54,523 bases of DNA from Muricoccus nepalensis (GTDB lineage Bacteria > Pseudomonadota > Alphaproteobacteria > Acetobacterales > Acetobacteraceae): positions 1 through 54,523 of the forward strand of contig NZ_RCZP01000035.1 in NCBI RefSeq assembly GCF_006438825.1, read 5' to 3'. The notes under the pieces were generated by a model. It saw nothing but the letters and a program-made list of their open reading frames with translations, ran no database searches and was not told where the DNA came from. Made by a program: the position numbers and the translations under genes. How positions within the stretch are numbered: position 1 is the stretch's first letter; each line of letters starts with the position of its first letter. Shown here in pieces: positions 44,334 through 54,523 of this stretch.

Positions 44334-45308
44334 ATGCCCGTCACCCGCCGCGACACCCTGCGCCTGGGGGCCGCCCTGGCCCTCGCCGCGCCCGCCGCCG
44401 CCCGCGCCCAGGCCCTGCCCGACAAGCCCGTCCGCCTGATCGTCCCGAACGGCGCGGGGGGCGTCGCCGACCTCACCGCCCGCACGGTCGGCGCCGCCCT
44501 GTCCGAGCGCATCAAGCAGCCCGTCGTCATCGAAAACCGCCCCGGCGCCGGCGGCATCGTCGCCGGCCAGACCCTGCTGACCGCCCCCGCCGACGGCGCG
44601 ACGCTGATGGTGGCCACCAACGCCAACGCCATCAGCAAGTCCCTCTTCCGCAGCCTGCCCTTCGACCCCGTCCGCGACTTCGCGCCGATCGGCCTGATGG
44701 GCACCTTCGCCATCGCCATCCTCGTCGCGCCGAACTCCCCGATCCGCACCGCGGGGGACCTCCTCGCGGCGCTCAAGCGGGACCCGCAGAACACCAACAT
44801 CGGCACCATCAGCGTCGGCAGCACGCAGAACCTGGCGGCCGAGCTGTTCAAGACCACGGCGAACGTCGACGCCACCACCGTGCCCTTCTCCGGCACGCCC
44901 GCCCTGCTCACCAGCCTGCTGCGCAACGACGTGACGGCGGCCTTCGAGATCGTGGCGCCGCTGATGGGACAGATCCGGGACGGCTCGCTCCGCGCCATCG
45001 CCGTCACCTCCGCCACCCGCGCCGCCAACCTGCCGGAGGTGCCCACCCTGCAGGAGGCCGGGCTCGCCGGCTTCGACGTCACCTCCTGGAACGCCGTCGT
45101 CGCCCCCGCCCGCACCCCGGCCCCCGTCATCGAGCGCCTGAACCGCGAGCTGAACGCGGCGCTGGCCGACCCCGCCGTGCGCTCGAAGCTGCTGGAGGCC
45201 GGCGTCGAGGCCAAGGGCAACAGCCCCGCCCAGCTCGCCCAGCTGATGGCGAGCGAGACCGAGAAGTGGCGCGCGGTAATCGAGCGCGCCGGAATTGAAA
45301 AGCAGTGA
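44334..45308 (+). CDS. TctC-family (Bug) binding protein of the aromatic operon
   Basis: 324 aa from ATG at 44334, with AGAAGGAA upstream. Twin-Arg type signal (TRRDTLRLGAALALAAPAAA to RAQ). Bug features are PDKPVRLIVPNGAGGVADLT, VIENRPGAGGIVAGQTLL, and NLPEVPTLQEAGLAGFDVTS. It probably binds an aromatic or tricarboxylic acid for an unlinked TctAB. It is the third gene of the operon, before ligI (GTGA overlap). Confidence 0.9.
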   Translation: MPVTRRDTLRLGAALALAAPAAARAQALPDKPVRLIVPNGAGGVADLTARTVGAALSERIKQPVVIENRPGAGGIVAGQTLLTAPADGATLMVATNANAISKSLFRSLPFDPVRDFAPIGLMGTFAIAILVAPNSPIRTAGDLLAALKRDPQNTNIGTISVGSTQNLAAELFKTTANVDATTVPFSGTPALLTSLLRNDVTAAFEIVAPLMGQIRDGSLRAIAVTSATRAANLPEVPTLQEAGLAGFDVTSWNAVVAPARTPAPVIERLNRELNAALADPAVRSKLLEAGVEAKGNSPAQLAQLMASETEKWRAVIERAGIEKQ

Positions 45309-46183
45309 GCCCGGCCATGAAGACCTGCCAGCCCCCCGACCCGAACACGAAGACGCCCACGCTGGCGCTGCCCGAGGGCGCCTGCGACGCCCACTGCCAC
45401 GTCTTCGGCCCCGCGGATAAGTTCCCCTACGCCCCCGACCGCTCCTACACCCCGCCCGACGCGCCCGTGGAGGACCTCCGCCGCGTCCACAAGATCCTCG
45501 GCATCGACCGCGCGGTGATCGTGCAGGCGAGCTGCCACGGCACCGACAACAGCGCGATGATCGACGCCATCGCGAGCAGCAACGGCGCCTACCGCGGCGT
45601 CGCCATCGTAGACGGCACCGTGACCGACCGCGCGCTGGAGGAACTGAACGAGGGCGGCGTGCGCGGCGTGCGCTTCAACTTCGTCAAGCACCTCGGCGGC
45701 ACGCCCGACCTCGACGTCTTCGACCGCGTGCTCGACCGCATCCAGCCGCTGGGCTGGCACGTCGTGCTGCACCTCGACGCCGGCGACATCGTGGAGCACG
45801 CGCCCCGCATCTCCCGCATCAAGGTGCCCTTCGTCATCGACCACATGGGCCGCGTGCAGGCGAGGAACGGGCTTGAGCAGGAGCCCTTCCGCCGCCTGCT
45901 CGACCTCATGCGCAACCCGCTCGCCTGGGTGAAGGTCTGCGGGCCGGAGCGCGTGACCTCGCAGGGCGCCCCCTTCCACGACGCCGTGCCCTTCGCCCAG
46001 AAGCTGATCGAGGCGGCGCCCGACCGCACCCTCTGGGGCACCGACTTCCCGCACCCCAACATCGCCGGCGACATGCCCAACGACGGCGACCTCGTCGACC
46101 TCCTCGGCCTCGCCGCCCCCGACGAGGCGCAGCGCCGCCGCATCCTGGTCGACAACCCGAACACCCTCTACTGGGCGAGCTGA
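45305..46183 (+). CDS. ligI: LigI-like 2-pyrone-4,6-dicarboxylate hydrolase
   Basis: 292 aa from GTG at 45305 (GTGA overlap); an ATG at 45317 is an alternative. Amidohydrolase_2 metal site [20 protein letters not shown] (His30, His32), [43 protein letters not shown] and the late Asp in [10 protein letters not shown]. This matches LigI, which opens 2-pyrone-4,6-dicarboxylate to 4-oxalomesaconate in protocatechuate 4,5-cleavage. The next two genes encode the following two steps. Confidence 0.88.
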   Translation: MSPAMKTCQPPDPNTKTPTLALPEGACDAHCHVFGPADKFPYAPDRSYTPPDAPVEDLRRVHKILGIDRAVIVQASCHGTDNSAMIDAIASSNGAYRGVAIVDGTVTDRALEELNEGGVRGVRFNFVKHLGGTPDLDVFDRVLDRIQPLGWHVVLHLDAGDIVEHAPRISRIKVPFVIDHMGRVQARNGLEQEPFRRLLDLMRNPLAWVKVCGPERVTSQGAPFHDAVPFAQKLIEAAPDRTLWGTDFPHPNIAGDMPNDGDLVDLLGLAAPDEAQRRRILVDNPNTLYWAS

Positions 46184-46194
46184 GGAGCCCCGCG

Positions 46195-46923
46195 ATGTCC
46201 GGAACCCAGAAAAGCGGCCTCGTCGTCACGGCGCATCCCGGCGACTTCGTCTGGCGCGCCGGCGGCGCCATCGCGCTGCACGCGAGGATGGGCTACCGCG
46301 TGAAGATCGTCTGCCTCTCCTACGGCGAGCGCGGCGAGAGCCAGGGCGCCTGGAAGCAGCCGGGCATGACGCTGGAGGCCTGCAAGGCGGGCCGCCGCGC
46401 CGAGGCCGAGGCCGCGGCGGAAATCCTCGGCGCCGAGATCGAGTTCTTCGACGCCGGCGACTACCCGCTCCACGTCACCCCCGCGATGATGGACCGCCTG
46501 ATCGACGTCTACCGCGAGGTGAACCCCTCCTTCGTCCTCACCCACGCGATCCGCGACCCCTACAACGTCGACCACCCCGAGGCCTCGCGCATCGCGCAGG
46601 AGGCGCGGATCGTGGCCCAGGCCGCCGGCCACAAGCCCGGCCCCGGGGGCGTCACCTATTCCGCGCCCCAGGTCTTCCAGTTCGAGCCGCACCAGCCCGA
46701 GCAGTGCGACTTCAAGCCCAACCGCATCCTCAACATCACCGAGGTATGGGACCAGAAGTGGAAGGCCTTCGAGCAGCTTCCCGCCCAGCGCCACCTCTGG
46801 GACTACTACGAGCGCGTCGCGCTGAACCGCGGCATGCAGGGCGGCCGCAACTCCGGGAAGTCCATGAAGTACGGCGAGGCCTACCAGACGATCTTCCCCG
46901 ACGCCGTCGAGGTGCTGGCATGA
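46195..46923 (+). CDS. galB: GalB-like 4-oxalomesaconate hydratase (PIG-L fold)
   Basis: 242 aa. The sequence follows Pseudomonas putida GalB, as I recall it: [85 protein letters not shown] and [16 protein letters not shown]. GalB is a zinc hydratase of the LmbE/PIG-L family that makes 4-carboxy-4-hydroxy-2-oxoadipate. His13 and Asp16 stand at the metal site; the family AHPDD is AHPGD here, as in GalB-type members. Confidence 0.88.
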   Translation: MSGTQKSGLVVTAHPGDFVWRAGGAIALHARMGYRVKIVCLSYGERGESQGAWKQPGMTLEACKAGRRAEAEAAAEILGAEIEFFDAGDYPLHVTPAMMDRLIDVYREVNPSFVLTHAIRDPYNVDHPEASRIAQEARIVAQAAGHKPGPGGVTYSAPQVFQFEPHQPEQCDFKPNRILNITEVWDQKWKAFEQLPAQRHLWDYYERVALNRGMQGGRNSGKSMKYGEAYQTIFPDAVEVLA

Positions 46924-47615
46924 CGCCGGTCGTCGTCCGCCACAACCCGCGCGCCGACCTCGCCACCATCGACCGCTTCGCGCCGCTCGGCGTCTCCACC
47001 ACGCACGAGGCGTCCGGCCGCGCGCCCCACCTGATGAAGCCTTACATGCGCCCGGCCTGGCCGGGCGCAGCGGCCGCCGGCAGCGCCGTCACGGTGCTGG
47101 CGCAGCCCGGCGACAACTGGATGATCCACGTGGCCGTCGAGCAGTGCCGGCCCGGCGACATCCTCGTCGTCGCCTGCACCACCGACAACACCGACGGCAT
47201 GTTCGGCGACCTCCTCGCCACCTCGCTCAAGGCCCGCGGCGTGCGCGGCCTCGTCATCGACGCCGGCGTGCGCGACGTGGCCGCGCTGCGCGCGATGGAC
47301 TTCCCCGTCTGGTCGCGCGCCGTCTCCGCCCGCGGCACGGTGAAGGCGACGCTCGGCGCGGTGAACGTCCCCGTGGTCTGCGCGGGCGTCGCCGTGCGGC
47401 CCGGCGACGTGGTGGTGGCCGACGACGACGGCGTGGTGGTGGTCCCCGCCGCCGACATCGCCGCGACGCTCGCCGCCGCCGAGGGTCGCCAGGCGAACGA
47501 GGAGGCGAAGCGCGCGAAACTCGCCTCGGGCGTGCTCGGCCTCGACCTCTACGACATGCGCCCTGCGCTGGAGAAGGCGGGCCTGCGCTACGTCGATCGC
47601 CTCGAGGACCTCTGA
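46920..47615 (+). CDS. ligK: LigK/GalC-like 4-carboxy-4-hydroxy-2-oxoadipate aldolase
   Basis: 231 aa from ATG at 46920 (ATGA overlap). RraA-fold aldolase with [20 protein letters not shown], then [40 protein letters not shown] and [20 protein letters not shown], where the Arg-Asp pair binds metal and pyruvate. [20 protein letters not shown] closes the core. It splits the hydroxy-oxoadipate to pyruvate and oxaloacetate, finishing the pathway. Last gene of the operon. Confidence 0.9.
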   Translation: MTPVVVRHNPRADLATIDRFAPLGVSTTHEASGRAPHLMKPYMRPAWPGAAAAGSAVTVLAQPGDNWMIHVAVEQCRPGDILVVACTTDNTDGMFGDLLATSLKARGVRGLVIDAGVRDVAALRAMDFPVWSRAVSARGTVKATLGAVNVPVVCAGVAVRPGDVVVADDDGVVVVPAADIAATLAAAEGRQANEEAKRAKLASGVLGLDLYDMRPALEKAGLRYVDRLEDL

Positions 47616-47628
47616 CGCCCGCGCGACG

Positions 47629-47660
47629 AAAAAAGGGCGGGGACCCGCGGCCCCCGCCCT
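47629..47660 (-). terminator. Rho-independent terminator of the repeat lipoprotein gene
   Basis: AGGGCGGGG (47634-47642) pairs with CCCCGCCCT (47652-47660). Read on the minus strand the stem is followed by TTTTTT (47634-47629). It lies in the gap between the convergent ligK and lipoprotein genes and probably serves both. Confidence 0.85.
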
Positions 47661-47700
47661 CGTCGCGATCTTCAGCGGGCGGCGCCCGCCCGGGCGCGCC

Positions 47701-47997
47701 CTAGCGGCGCTGGTCCGTGCTCGTCGGCAGCGAGCCGCCGCGCATCGGCTCGGTGCCGATCCCGACCGGGCTGCCCGCGGCGTTCGGCCGCGCGGTGCCG
47801 GTCGGCAGCGGCGCGCCGCGCATCGGCTCGGTCGTGATGGCCGTGTTGCCGGTGCCCGCGCTCGCGGGGCCGACGGGCAGCGCGCCGCCGCGCATCGGCT
47901 CCGTCGTCGGCGTGGGCGGCGGCGTGGTCTGCCCGCAGGCCGAGAGCAGCCCGAGCGCGACCGCGGCGACGCCCATCATCGAATGCAGCCTGATCAT
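47701..47997 (-). CDS. Small lipoprotein with three TEPMRG repeats
   Basis: 98 aa from ATG at 47997; the open frame upstream overlaps a promoter-like element. Signal and lipobox: MIRLHSMMGVAAVALGLLSAC, with Cys about residue 21. The mature part is Pro/Thr/Gly-rich and repeats TTEPMRGGALP, TTEPMRGAPLP and GTEPMRGGSLP at intervals of about 25 residues. I do not recognise the family. A disordered surface or periplasmic lipoprotein is likely. Confidence 0.75.
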   Translation of the reverse strand: MIRLHSMMGVAAVALGLLSACGQTTPPPTPTTEPMRGGALPVGPASAGTGNTAITTEPMRGAPLPTGTARPNAAGSPVGIGTEPMRGGSLPTSTDQRR

Positions 47998-48042
47998 CTG
48001 GTCCTCATCCCCCGTTCGGAAGGCGCGGAATCGCCCCCCGTT

Positions 48043-48067
48043 ACACGGAGCATTCCTGAACGGTTCC
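48043..48067 (-). promoter_or_regulatory. Weak EcfG-like promoter candidate for the repeat lipoprotein gene
   Basis: Minus-strand GGAAC (48067-48063) matches the canonical EcfG -35, followed after 15 bases by CGTG (48047-48044) or after 16 by GTGT. The -10 is imperfect. It is 46 bases before the lipoprotein start. Confidence 0.3.
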
Positions 48068-48132
48068 GGCATGCCTACGCTCGTCACCATCACGTTACCG
48101 GGAAGCGCCGCCCGCCGTTCCGCCCCGTCGCC

Positions 48133-48534
48133 TCACGCGCCCGGCGCGTGCCCCGCGAGGTCCTCGAGGATCGGGCAGTCCGGCCGCGCGTCGCCGTGGT
48201 AACTCGCCGCCAGCCGCCGCAGCGTGTCCGCCATCGCCGAGAGGTCCCGCGCCTTCCGCTCGAGATCCGCGACGTGCCGGAGCGCGAGCCGCTTCACCTC
48301 CGCGCTCGCCCGCCCGCGATCCGCCCAGAGCGCGAGCAGCCCCGCGATCTCCGCGAGCGAGAAGCCGAGGTCGCGCGCGCGGCGGATGAAGCGCAGCGCG
48401 TGCACCTCCGCCTCGCCGTAGTCGCGGTAGCCGGATTCCCGGCGCGACGCGGCCGGCAGCAGCCCCACCGCTTCATAGTGCCGGATCATCTTCGCCGAGA
48501 CGCCCGACGCCCGCGCCGCCTCGCCGATCCTCAT
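48133..48534 (-). CDS. cueR: CueR/HmrR-like MerR regulator with Tyr at the Cys112 position
   Basis: 133 aa. MerR helix-turn-helix MRIGEAARASGVSAKMIRHY, then EAVGLLPAASRRESGYRDY, and the dimerisation helix. The Cu(I) loop reads SYHGDARPDCPILEDLAG: Cys120 is present, but residue 112, a Cys in CueR and HmrR, is Tyr. A TAC codon (48201-48199) stands where TGC would be expected, one transition away. It lies 22 bases after copA on the same strand and should bind the palindrome before copA. Confidence 0.9.
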   Translation of the reverse strand: MRIGEAARASGVSAKMIRHYEAVGLLPAASRRESGYRDYGEAEVHALRFIRRARDLGFSLAEIAGLLALWADRGRASAEVKRLALRHVADLERKARDLSAMADTLRRLAASYHGDARPDCPILEDLAGHAPGA

Positions 48535-48556
48535 GCGCCGCGCCCCGTCCCGCGCC

Positions 48557-50965
<2,409 letters not shown>

Positions 50966-50988
50966 CGGGGGGATCCTTCCTCGAGGGG

Positions 50989-51019
50989 AAGATGGGGCTT
51001 CCCATCATGGGAAGGTCAA
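50989..51019 (-). promoter_or_regulatory. CueR-type promoter/operator of copA
   Basis: On the minus strand TTGACC (51019-51014) and CATCTT (50994-50989) are 19 bases apart, the long spacer typical of MerR-controlled promoters. The 17-bp palindrome CTTCCCAT-C-ATGGGAAG (50998-51014) lies in the spacer, agreeing with CueR/HmrR sites (ACCTTCC...GGAAGG). The -35 overlaps the stop codon of the HxlR-family gene. Confidence 0.92.
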
Positions 51020-51711
51020 GCCGCGGCCGGCCCGGCCTTCGGCGGCAGCGGGAAGAGGGTGACGAACCAGCGCGCGAGCACCCGGTCCCCCTCGACCCGC
51101 AGCGCGCCCGCCTCCTCCAGCGCCTCCAGCGCCTGGCCGCCGTAGAGGGCCGCGGCGAGGGCCGGGGGCTCGCCCGAGATCACCGCGTCCGCCGCCGGGT
51201 CCTCGCCCGCCGCCACCCCCAGATGCCCCTCCCGCAGGTGGAGCGCGAAGGCCTCCCGCCCCAGCCGCAGCCCGATCCGCGCCTCGATCCCTTCCGCCCG
51301 GTCGGGATCGAGCATCGTCCGCAGGGAGAGCAGGAGCGAGGCCGCGCTGAGGGGCCGGGTCGGGTCGTGCAGCGGCGACCGCGCGGCCCAGCGGCCCAGC
51401 GCCACGAAGATGGGCTCGCTCTCCCGCCCCCAGGGCGTTAGCTCGTAGACCTGGGCCGCGGCGGGGGGCGGCAGGCGGCGCCGCGCGACCACCCCCGCGG
51501 CCTCCAGCCCTTCCAGCCGCTGGGTGAGGACGTTGGCGCTGATCCCCGGCAGCGAGGCCCGCAGGTCGCTGAACCGGCGGGGGCCGAAGACCAGCTCGCG
51601 CATGACGAGCAGCGCCCAGCGCTCCCCGACGAGGTCGAGCGCGTGGGCGGCCGCGCAGGCGTCGTCGTACCAGCGGCGCCGCTCAGTGGAGGTTACTTTT
51701 TCTAACTTCAT
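51016..51711 (-). CDS. HxlR-family regulator with SCP2-like C-terminal domain
   Basis: 231 aa. The HxlR winged helix covers about 15-105: CAAAHALDLVGERWALLVMR, then ELVFGPRRFSDLRASLPGIS, ANVLTQRLEGLEAAGVV and VYELTPWGRE. The C-terminal 110 residues (LGREAFALHLREGHLGVAAG, DAVISGEPPALAAALYGG) resemble a sterol-carrier SCP2-like domain, which could bind a lipophilic effector. One Cys near residue 19 might sense redox or aldehydes. Divergent from two VOC proteins. Confidence 0.87.
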   Translation of the reverse strand: MKLEKVTSTERRRWYDDACAAAHALDLVGERWALLVMRELVFGPRRFSDLRASLPGISANVLTQRLEGLEAAGVVARRRLPPPAAAQVYELTPWGRESEPIFVALGRWAARSPLHDPTRPLSAASLLLSLRTMLDPDRAEGIEARIGLRLGREAFALHLREGHLGVAAGEDPAADAVISGEPPALAAALYGGQALEALEEAGALRVEGDRVLARWFVTLFPLPPKAGPAAA

Positions 51712-51728
51712 GGTTGCGGAAAGTGACC
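51691..51728. promoter_or_regulatory. Inverted repeat over the HxlR start, operator candidate
   Basis: GGTTACTTT (51691-51699) and AAAGTGACC (51720-51728) are inverted repeats with one mismatch, flanking the HxlR start codon (51711-51709) and facing the VOC gene. The AT-rich centre stands out in this genome. This fits autorepression and control of the divergent gene. Confidence 0.45.
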
Positions 51729-51771
51729 CTGCGTGCCAGCCTCGTCAAGCACAAGGGGAGGGGAGGCCGCC

Positions 51772-52188
51772 ATGGCCCGGATGATCTTCGTGAACCTGCC
51801 GGTCGCCGACCTGCCGCGCTCCGTCGCCTTCTACGAGGCGATCGGCGGCGCGCGGAACGCCCGGTTCTCGGACGACACGGCGGCCTGCATGGTCTTCTCC
51901 GACACCGTCCACGTCATGCTCCTCACCCACGCCAAGTTCCGGGGCTTCACGCCGCGCCCCGTGGCCGACGCGCGCGCCGCGAGCGAGGTTCTGCTCTGCC
52001 TCTCCTGCGACAGCCGCGCCGAGGTGGACGCGATGGTCGAGGCCGCCGCGGCGCGGGGCGGCGCCGCCGATCCCGGGCCGAAGCAGGACCATGGCTTCAT
52101 GTACGGCCGCAGCTTCGAGGACCCCGACGGGCATATCTGGGAGCCCATGTGGATGGACCTCGCGGCCCTCCCCGCGGCGGCGGGCTGA
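51772..52188 (+). CDS. VOC-family (glyoxalase-like) protein
   Basis: 138 aa from ATG at 51772 after GGGGAGGGGAGG. VOC pattern: [20 protein letters not shown] at the start and [20 protein letters not shown] near the end, with the closing Glu of the metal site. Members are dioxygenases, glyoxalases or resistance proteins. This type is often controlled by an adjacent HxlR or MarR regulator. Confidence 0.85.
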   Translation: MARMIFVNLPVADLPRSVAFYEAIGGARNARFSDDTAACMVFSDTVHVMLLTHAKFRGFTPRPVADARAASEVLLCLSCDSRAEVDAMVEAAAARGGAADPGPKQDHGFMYGRSFEDPDGHIWEPMWMDLAALPAAAG

Positions 52189-52195
52189 GGCGGGG

Positions 52196-52669
52196 ATGGG
52201 CGGCATCGCCACCTGCCTCTGGCTGGACGGAAGGGCGGAGGAGGCGGCCGCCTTCTACGTCGCCGCCTTCCGCCGCGCCGGCCGCGCGGCCGAGGCCGGT
52301 CCCCCGCTTCGCCAGGGAGCGGAGGGGCCCGGGCCGGAGGGCGCCGTCCTCGTCGCGACCGTCACGCTCGACGGGCACGAGGTCGTCCTGCTCAACGGCG
52401 GCCCCGCCTTCCCGTTCTCCCCCGCCGTGTCCCTCACCGTGACCTGCGAGGAGCAGGCGGCGGTGGACCGCTTCTGGGAGGCCCTCTCGGAGGGCGGGGA
52501 GACCGGCCGCTGCGGCTGGCTCACCGACCGCTTCGGCCTCTCCTGGCAGGTCGTGCCCCGCGTCCTGCCGGAGCTCCTGCGCCACCCCGACCGGGCGCGG
52601 GCGGACCGGGTCATGCGCGCGATGATGGGGATGACGCGGCTCGACATCGCCGCGCTGGAGGCCGCCTGA
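52196..52669 (+). CDS. PhnB-like VOC-family protein
   Basis: 157 aa from ATG at 52196, seven bases after the previous VOC gene. It starts [20 protein letters not shown], as in the PhnB/3-demethylubiquinone methyltransferase-like group, and has [20 protein letters not shown], then [20 protein letters not shown]. Substrate unknown. It ends four bases before the convergent PilZ-domain stop. Confidence 0.85.
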   Translation: MGGIATCLWLDGRAEEAAAFYVAAFRRAGRAAEAGPPLRQGAEGPGPEGAVLVATVTLDGHEVVLLNGGPAFPFSPAVSLTVTCEEQAAVDRFWEALSEGGETGRCGWLTDRFGLSWQVVPRVLPELLRHPDRARADRVMRAMMGMTRLDIAALEAA

Positions 52670-52673
52670 GGGC

Positions 52674-54523
52674 TCAGGCGGCGAGCGGCGGCCCGGCGAT
52701 GCGCTCCAGCATCCGGTCGGCCAGGCCCATGCTGGTCGTGTCCTGGCGGAAGGCGATCGCGACCGCGCCGTTGCCGCTGCGGACCACGCGGGCGGGGAGG
52801 GTGCCGTCGAGGCCGGGCACCGCCATCTCGAGCGGCGTGCCGGGCGCGGGCTCCCAGGCAGAGGCGAGGGCGGCGCCGCCGCGGCTGGCGTCGCGGATCT
52901 CCACCTCCTCCCCGCCCTCGGGCAGCCCCGGGGCGACGAGGCGGGCGCGGGCGCCGCGGCCCGGGACGCGCCCCCGCGCATGGAGCGGGTCGCCTCGTCG
53001 GTGGTCTGCGAGACGTTCCCCACGCTGGAGGCGATCTCGCGCGTTGCCGCGCCCTGCTGCTCCACCGCGGCGGCGATGGCGGTTGCGATCGTCTCCACCT
53101 CGTCAATCGCCTCGCTTACCTCGCGCACGGCGGCCACGGCCTCGCCGGTGGCGGACTGGATGCTGCGGATCTGCTCGCCGATGCGGTCCGTCGCGCCCGC
53201 GGTCTGGGCCGCGAGCTGCTTCACCTCCGAGGCGACCACCGCGAAGCCCCGCCCGGCTTCCCCGGCGCGCGCAGCCTCGATGGTGGCGTTCAGGGCGAGG
53301 AGGTTCGTCTGCCCGGCGATCTCCGTGATGAGGCTCACCACCTCCCCGATCTGCCCGGCGGCGTCGCTCAGCCCGCGCACCGCGGCGTCCGTCGCCTCCA
53401 CCCGGCGGACCGCGGCGCGGGCGGCTTCGGTGCTGCGCGCCATCTGGCGGGCGATCTCGGCCACCGTCGCGCTCAGCTCCTCGGTCGCGGCCGCGACGGT
53501 CGCGAGGTTGCGCGAGGAGTCCTCCGCCCCCGCGGCCGTGCTGGTCGCGCCGCTCCGCGTGCGCTCCACCACCGCGGCCATCTCGCCGGCCGCGCCGCGC
53601 ATCTCGTCGGCCGAGCGCGCGAGCATGGCGAGGACGCCCGAGACCGAGGCGCCGAAGTCCTGGGTGTGGCGCTCGATCGCGGCCTGGCGGCTGTCCCGCG
53701 CGGCGCGCTCGGCCCGCGCCTGTGCCTCCAGGCGCCGCGTGCGCAGCCCGCCCTCGCGGAAGGTCTCCAGCGCGCGGGCGAGCAGGCCCAGCTCGTCCCC
53801 GCGGTCGGTGCCCGGCACGGGGCGGTCGAGGTCGCCGTCGGCCATGGCGGCGGTCGCGGCCGTGGTGACGGCGAGGGGCCGCGTGATGCTGCGGGCGACG
53901 AGGGAGATGAGGAGCGCGACGACCAGGGCCGCGAGGCCGGCCGCCAGCGCGCCCTGGAGCATCAGCGCGCGCTGCGCGGCGCGCAGGTCGTCGACGTAGA
54001 CGCCCGTGCCGATCACCCAGTTCCAGGGGGCGAAGCCCGCGACGAGGGAGAGCTTCTCGACCGGCGCCTCCGCGCCCGGCCGCGGCCAGAGATAGCCGAC
54101 GACGCCGCCGCCCGACGTCCGCACGCGCTCGGCGAAGGCGCTGAAGAGGGCGAAGCCGGTGGGGTCGCGCAGATCGGCGACGTCCTTGCCCTCGAGGTCG
54201 GGGCGGAAGGGGTGCATGACGAGGCGCGGGCGCACCTCGGCGTCGTTGATCCAGAGGTACTCCTGGCCGCTGTAGCGGATGGCGCGGATGGCGGCGGCGG
54301 CGGCCTCCTGGGCGGCGTCGCGGTCCATCCGGCCCGCCTTCTCCTCCGCCTCGAAGCGCTTCGCGGTGGCGAGCGCGGTGTCCACCACGGCGCGCAGCAG
54401 GCCGATCCGGTTCCGCTCCAGCTCCTCCGAGCGGCCCCTCACCTCGTAGGCGGCAAGGCCGACCAGCCCGAGCACGGCAACGAGCGTGCAGAGGTGGAGG
54501 CGAAGCGCGATGGGCCAGGAGGC
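52674..54523 (-). CDS. Methyl-accepting chemotaxis protein with PilZ end, 5' partial, apparent frameshift
   Basis: The gene enters from the right edge without a start codon. It has a membrane helix, an sCache-like ligand region ([39 protein letters not shown]), a second helix, HAMP ([20 protein letters not shown]) and a signalling domain with [20 protein letters not shown] and [17 protein letters not shown]. At about 52971-52975 the frame changes. Before it the reading ends near [10 protein letters not shown]; after it another frame continues [20 protein letters not shown], then [11 protein letters not shown], a PilZ-like domain ending at 52674. One extra C in the run of five on the plus strand would join them. 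If the reading is real, the receptor frame stays open to 52097 with an unrelated tail, and PilZ could start at GTG 52904. Confidence 0.75.

Noticed and set aside
52097-52670. Tail of the chemotaxis receptor frame running to 52097
   Set aside because: It lies opposite the PhnB-like gene and is Arg/Pro-rich; the true continuation appears to be the PilZ frame.

Overview
The window is a very GC-rich, gene-dense chromosomal segment with overwhelming G/C at third codon positions. Gene content points to an alphaproteobacterium, most likely Acetobacteraceae and Roseomonas-like: a PhyR/NepR/EcfG general stress module, an rrn operon ending in 5S and an initiator tRNA, many TctC-type binding proteins, and protocatechuate 4,5-cleavage genes. 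The genus is an inference. No integrase, transposase, phage block or CRISPR array was seen, and no gene-free stretch exceeds about 300 bases outside the rRNA/tRNA end.

Layout. 1-402: 3' end of an rrn operon (23S end, 5S, tRNA-fMet). 516-6179 (minus): DUF1328 protein, an exported unknown, an SbmA/YddA-type ABC exporter and a hybrid histidine kinase. 6265-11896: general stress response locus with csbD-like gene and phyR (minus), then two EcfG-type sigma factors, nepR, a HisKA_2 kinase, DUF883 and a holin-like membrane protein (plus). Three of its stress genes share a GCAAC-N16/17-CGTT motif. 12083-17425: pstSCAB-phoU-phoB behind a near-consensus Pho box, without phoR. 17631-18176: a FabA-like protein lacking the catalytic histidine.

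18306-33311: a long plus-strand catabolic and uptake region: RraA-like protein, methyltransferase, thioesterase, then class II aldolase, YtcJ-like amidohydrolase, DppBC-type permeases, a family 5 binding protein, a second amidohydrolase and DppDF-type ATPases, then an exported third amidohydrolase, a CPFC-motif protein and an iron alcohol dehydrogenase. 33304-35456: ECF sigma factor, RskA-type anti-sigma factor and DUF4394 protein. 35508-40306 (minus): secD-secF followed by a coupled TctC protein and an EAL protein. 40450-47615 (plus): GnnA-like oxidoreductase, a LysR regulator whose 3' end carries its probable operator, and an operon with the lower protocatechuate 4,5-cleavage pathway (LigI, GalB, LigK/GalC) plus a dihydroxyphthalate decarboxylase-like protein, an oxidoreductase and TctC. 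47701-50965 (minus): a small repeat lipoprotein, and copA-cueR behind a textbook 19-bp-spacer MerR promoter, although the regulator has Tyr at the position of CueR Cys112. 51016-54523: HxlR regulator divergent from two VOC proteins, then a chemotaxis receptor that runs off the right edge and appears frameshifted before a PilZ domain.

Genes are packed with many four-base NTGA start/stop overlaps using ATG, GTG and TTG, so much of the window should be read as translationally coupled operons. All functional calls come from motifs read by eye; no database search was run.
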